Shown here: positions 62,920 to 64,000 of the stretch, piece after piece
Layout of the letters: each line of letters opens with the position of its first letter
How positions within the stretch are numbered: the stretch's first letter is position 1
Assembly: GCA_003331625.1 (NCBI GenBank)
Contig: QOPF01000004.1
Location: forward strand, 29,680 to 93,679
Direction of reading: 5' to 3'
From: Gammaproteobacteria bacterium
GTDB taxonomy: Bacteria > Pseudomonadota > Gammaproteobacteria > Magnimaribacterales > AG-339-G14
Length of the DNA stretch: 64,000 bases
Notes under the pieces: model-generated
What the model was told of the DNA's origin: nothing
The model's input: only the letters and a program-made list of their open reading frames with translations
Database searches by the model: none
Program-made: the position numbers and the translations under genes

Positions 62920-63933
62920 ATGTCGACATTCTCAAAAAAAGTTATTAACTGGCAAGAAAAATATGGAAGGAATAATCTGCCTTGGCAAACTAAAAATCCT
63001 TACCATGTTTGGATTTCAGAGATAATGTTACAACAAACGCAAGTCTATACCGTTATTCCTTACTTTCAAAAATTCATAAAAAATTTTCCTAATATTGAAG
63101 TATTAGCGAAGGCTGAAGAAGAGCAAATTCTAGCTTTGTGGTCTGGACTTGGCTACTACACAAGGGCTAGAAATATCCTTAAGACTGCAATTATTCTAAA
63201 AAAAGAATTTGATAGTTTTTTACCAAATACGTATGAAGATTTAATTAGTCTTCCAGGCATAGGAGCCTCCACAGCTGGAGCAATCCTCACACTAGCATTT
63301 GAAAAACCAGGAATAATTCTTGATGGAAACGTCAAAAGAGTTTTGCTTAGATATTCTGGAGATCACTCGCCTATCAATAATACTAAGACTCTGAAAAACC
63401 TAACAAAGTTCGCGAAAAATCTTCTTCCAAAAAAAGATTTTAGAGCTTACTCCCAAGGAATGATGGACCTAGGATCTACTTTATGTGTACCAAAAAATCC
63501 TTTATGCAAAAAGTGTCCAGTAAGTAAAAATTGCCAGACCTTTGAACTCAACTATCAAGATGAAATTCCTTTCAAAACCGATTCAAAACCAAAAAAAGAA
63601 AAAGAGATAAATTGGTTTTTTATTTTTTCTAAAAACAAAGTATTGCTTAAAAGAAATAAAAATAAGGGTATATGGCAAAATTTATGGCTTTTTCCAGAAA
63701 AAGATATTTTAAGTAAAGATAACTTATGTTTACTTGAAAAAAAAGAATCTCTCCCAATTTTTACTCATAACTTATCACATCAAAAATTAAACATATCAAC
63801 TCTTAAGTACTCGATTGAAAATAAAGATAGGTTGAAAATAGATAGATCTCATTCCATCTGGGTTAGTAAATCAGATTCAGTTAAAATGGGTATACCAAAG
63901 CCAATAAAAGAACTTATTAACAATTACCTATGA
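62920..63933 (+). CDS. mutY: A/G-specific adenine glycosylase
   Basis: NLPWQTKNPYHVWISEIMLQQTQV, LPGIGASTAGAIL, LDGNVKRVL, Fe-S cysteines CVPKNPLCKKCPVSKNC. Confidence 0.96.
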   Translation: MSTFSKKVINWQEKYGRNNLPWQTKNPYHVWISEIMLQQTQVYTVIPYFQKFIKNFPNIEVLAKAEEEQILALWSGLGYYTRARNILKTAIILKKEFDSFLPNTYEDLISLPGIGASTAGAILTLAFEKPGIILDGNVKRVLLRYSGDHSPINNTKTLKNLTKFAKNLLPKKDFRAYSQGMMDLGSTLCVPKNPLCKKCPVSKNCQTFELNYQDEIPFKTDSKPKKEKEINWFFIFSKNKVLLKRNKNKGIWQNLWLFPEKDILSKDNLCLLEKKESLPIFTHNLSHQKLNISTLKYSIENKDRLKIDRSHSIWVSKSDSVKMGIPKPIKELINNYL

Positions 63934-64000
63934 AAAATACTGTTTTTTGCAGAAAGTATAAAGAAGATTTACCAAGAATGGATAGACCTCCTTTCCCAGG
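63930..64000 (+). CDS. yggX: YggX-like Fe(2+)-trafficking protein (partial at window end)
   Basis: [24 protein letters not shown]; overlaps mutY stop, conserved mutY-yggX order. Confidence 0.9.
   Translation, partial: [23 protein letters not shown]

Overview
This window is an AT-rich, gene-dense bacterial chromosome segment. Gene content and local synteny point to a streamlined marine-type gammaproteobacterium (SAR86-like is an inference, not tested). Recognisable blocks: tesA/ybbA/ybbP; tRNA-Ile(CAU)-rpoD-dnaG-ruvX-gshB-rsmE; sixA-fis-purH-purD; rpe-DUF192-trpEGDC; murU/amgK opposite lptD-surA-pdxA-rsmA-apaH-cca-folM; folK-folB-tsaD opposite rpsU-yqeY; pyrE-ribE opposite gmk-rpoZ-spoT-ridA-recG; hppA; ubiA; glnII-glnL-glnG; hisBHAF; mutY-yggX. 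I saw no CRISPR array, prophage, transposon or defence island, and most of the window is ordinary housekeeping sequence. The part most worth a second look is the nitrogen-control locus (about 55.33-59.12 kb). There a eukaryotic-type glutamine synthetase II sits where GSI is usual, next to NtrB/NtrC. The NtrC carries GAFKGA instead of the sigma54-contacting GAFTGA and has lost the sensor-II Arg (GNVLQL). The glnII upstream region has a perfect 12-bp inverted repeat with NtrC-like half-sites and a sigma54-like element. The glnII-glnL gap is unusually long and can fold. Other observations: a stranded 3' gene fragment (DUF1826-like) between coq4 and the tRNA, a missed 53-aa membrane ORF, a split macromolecular-synthesis operon, and palindromes in two divergent promoters.
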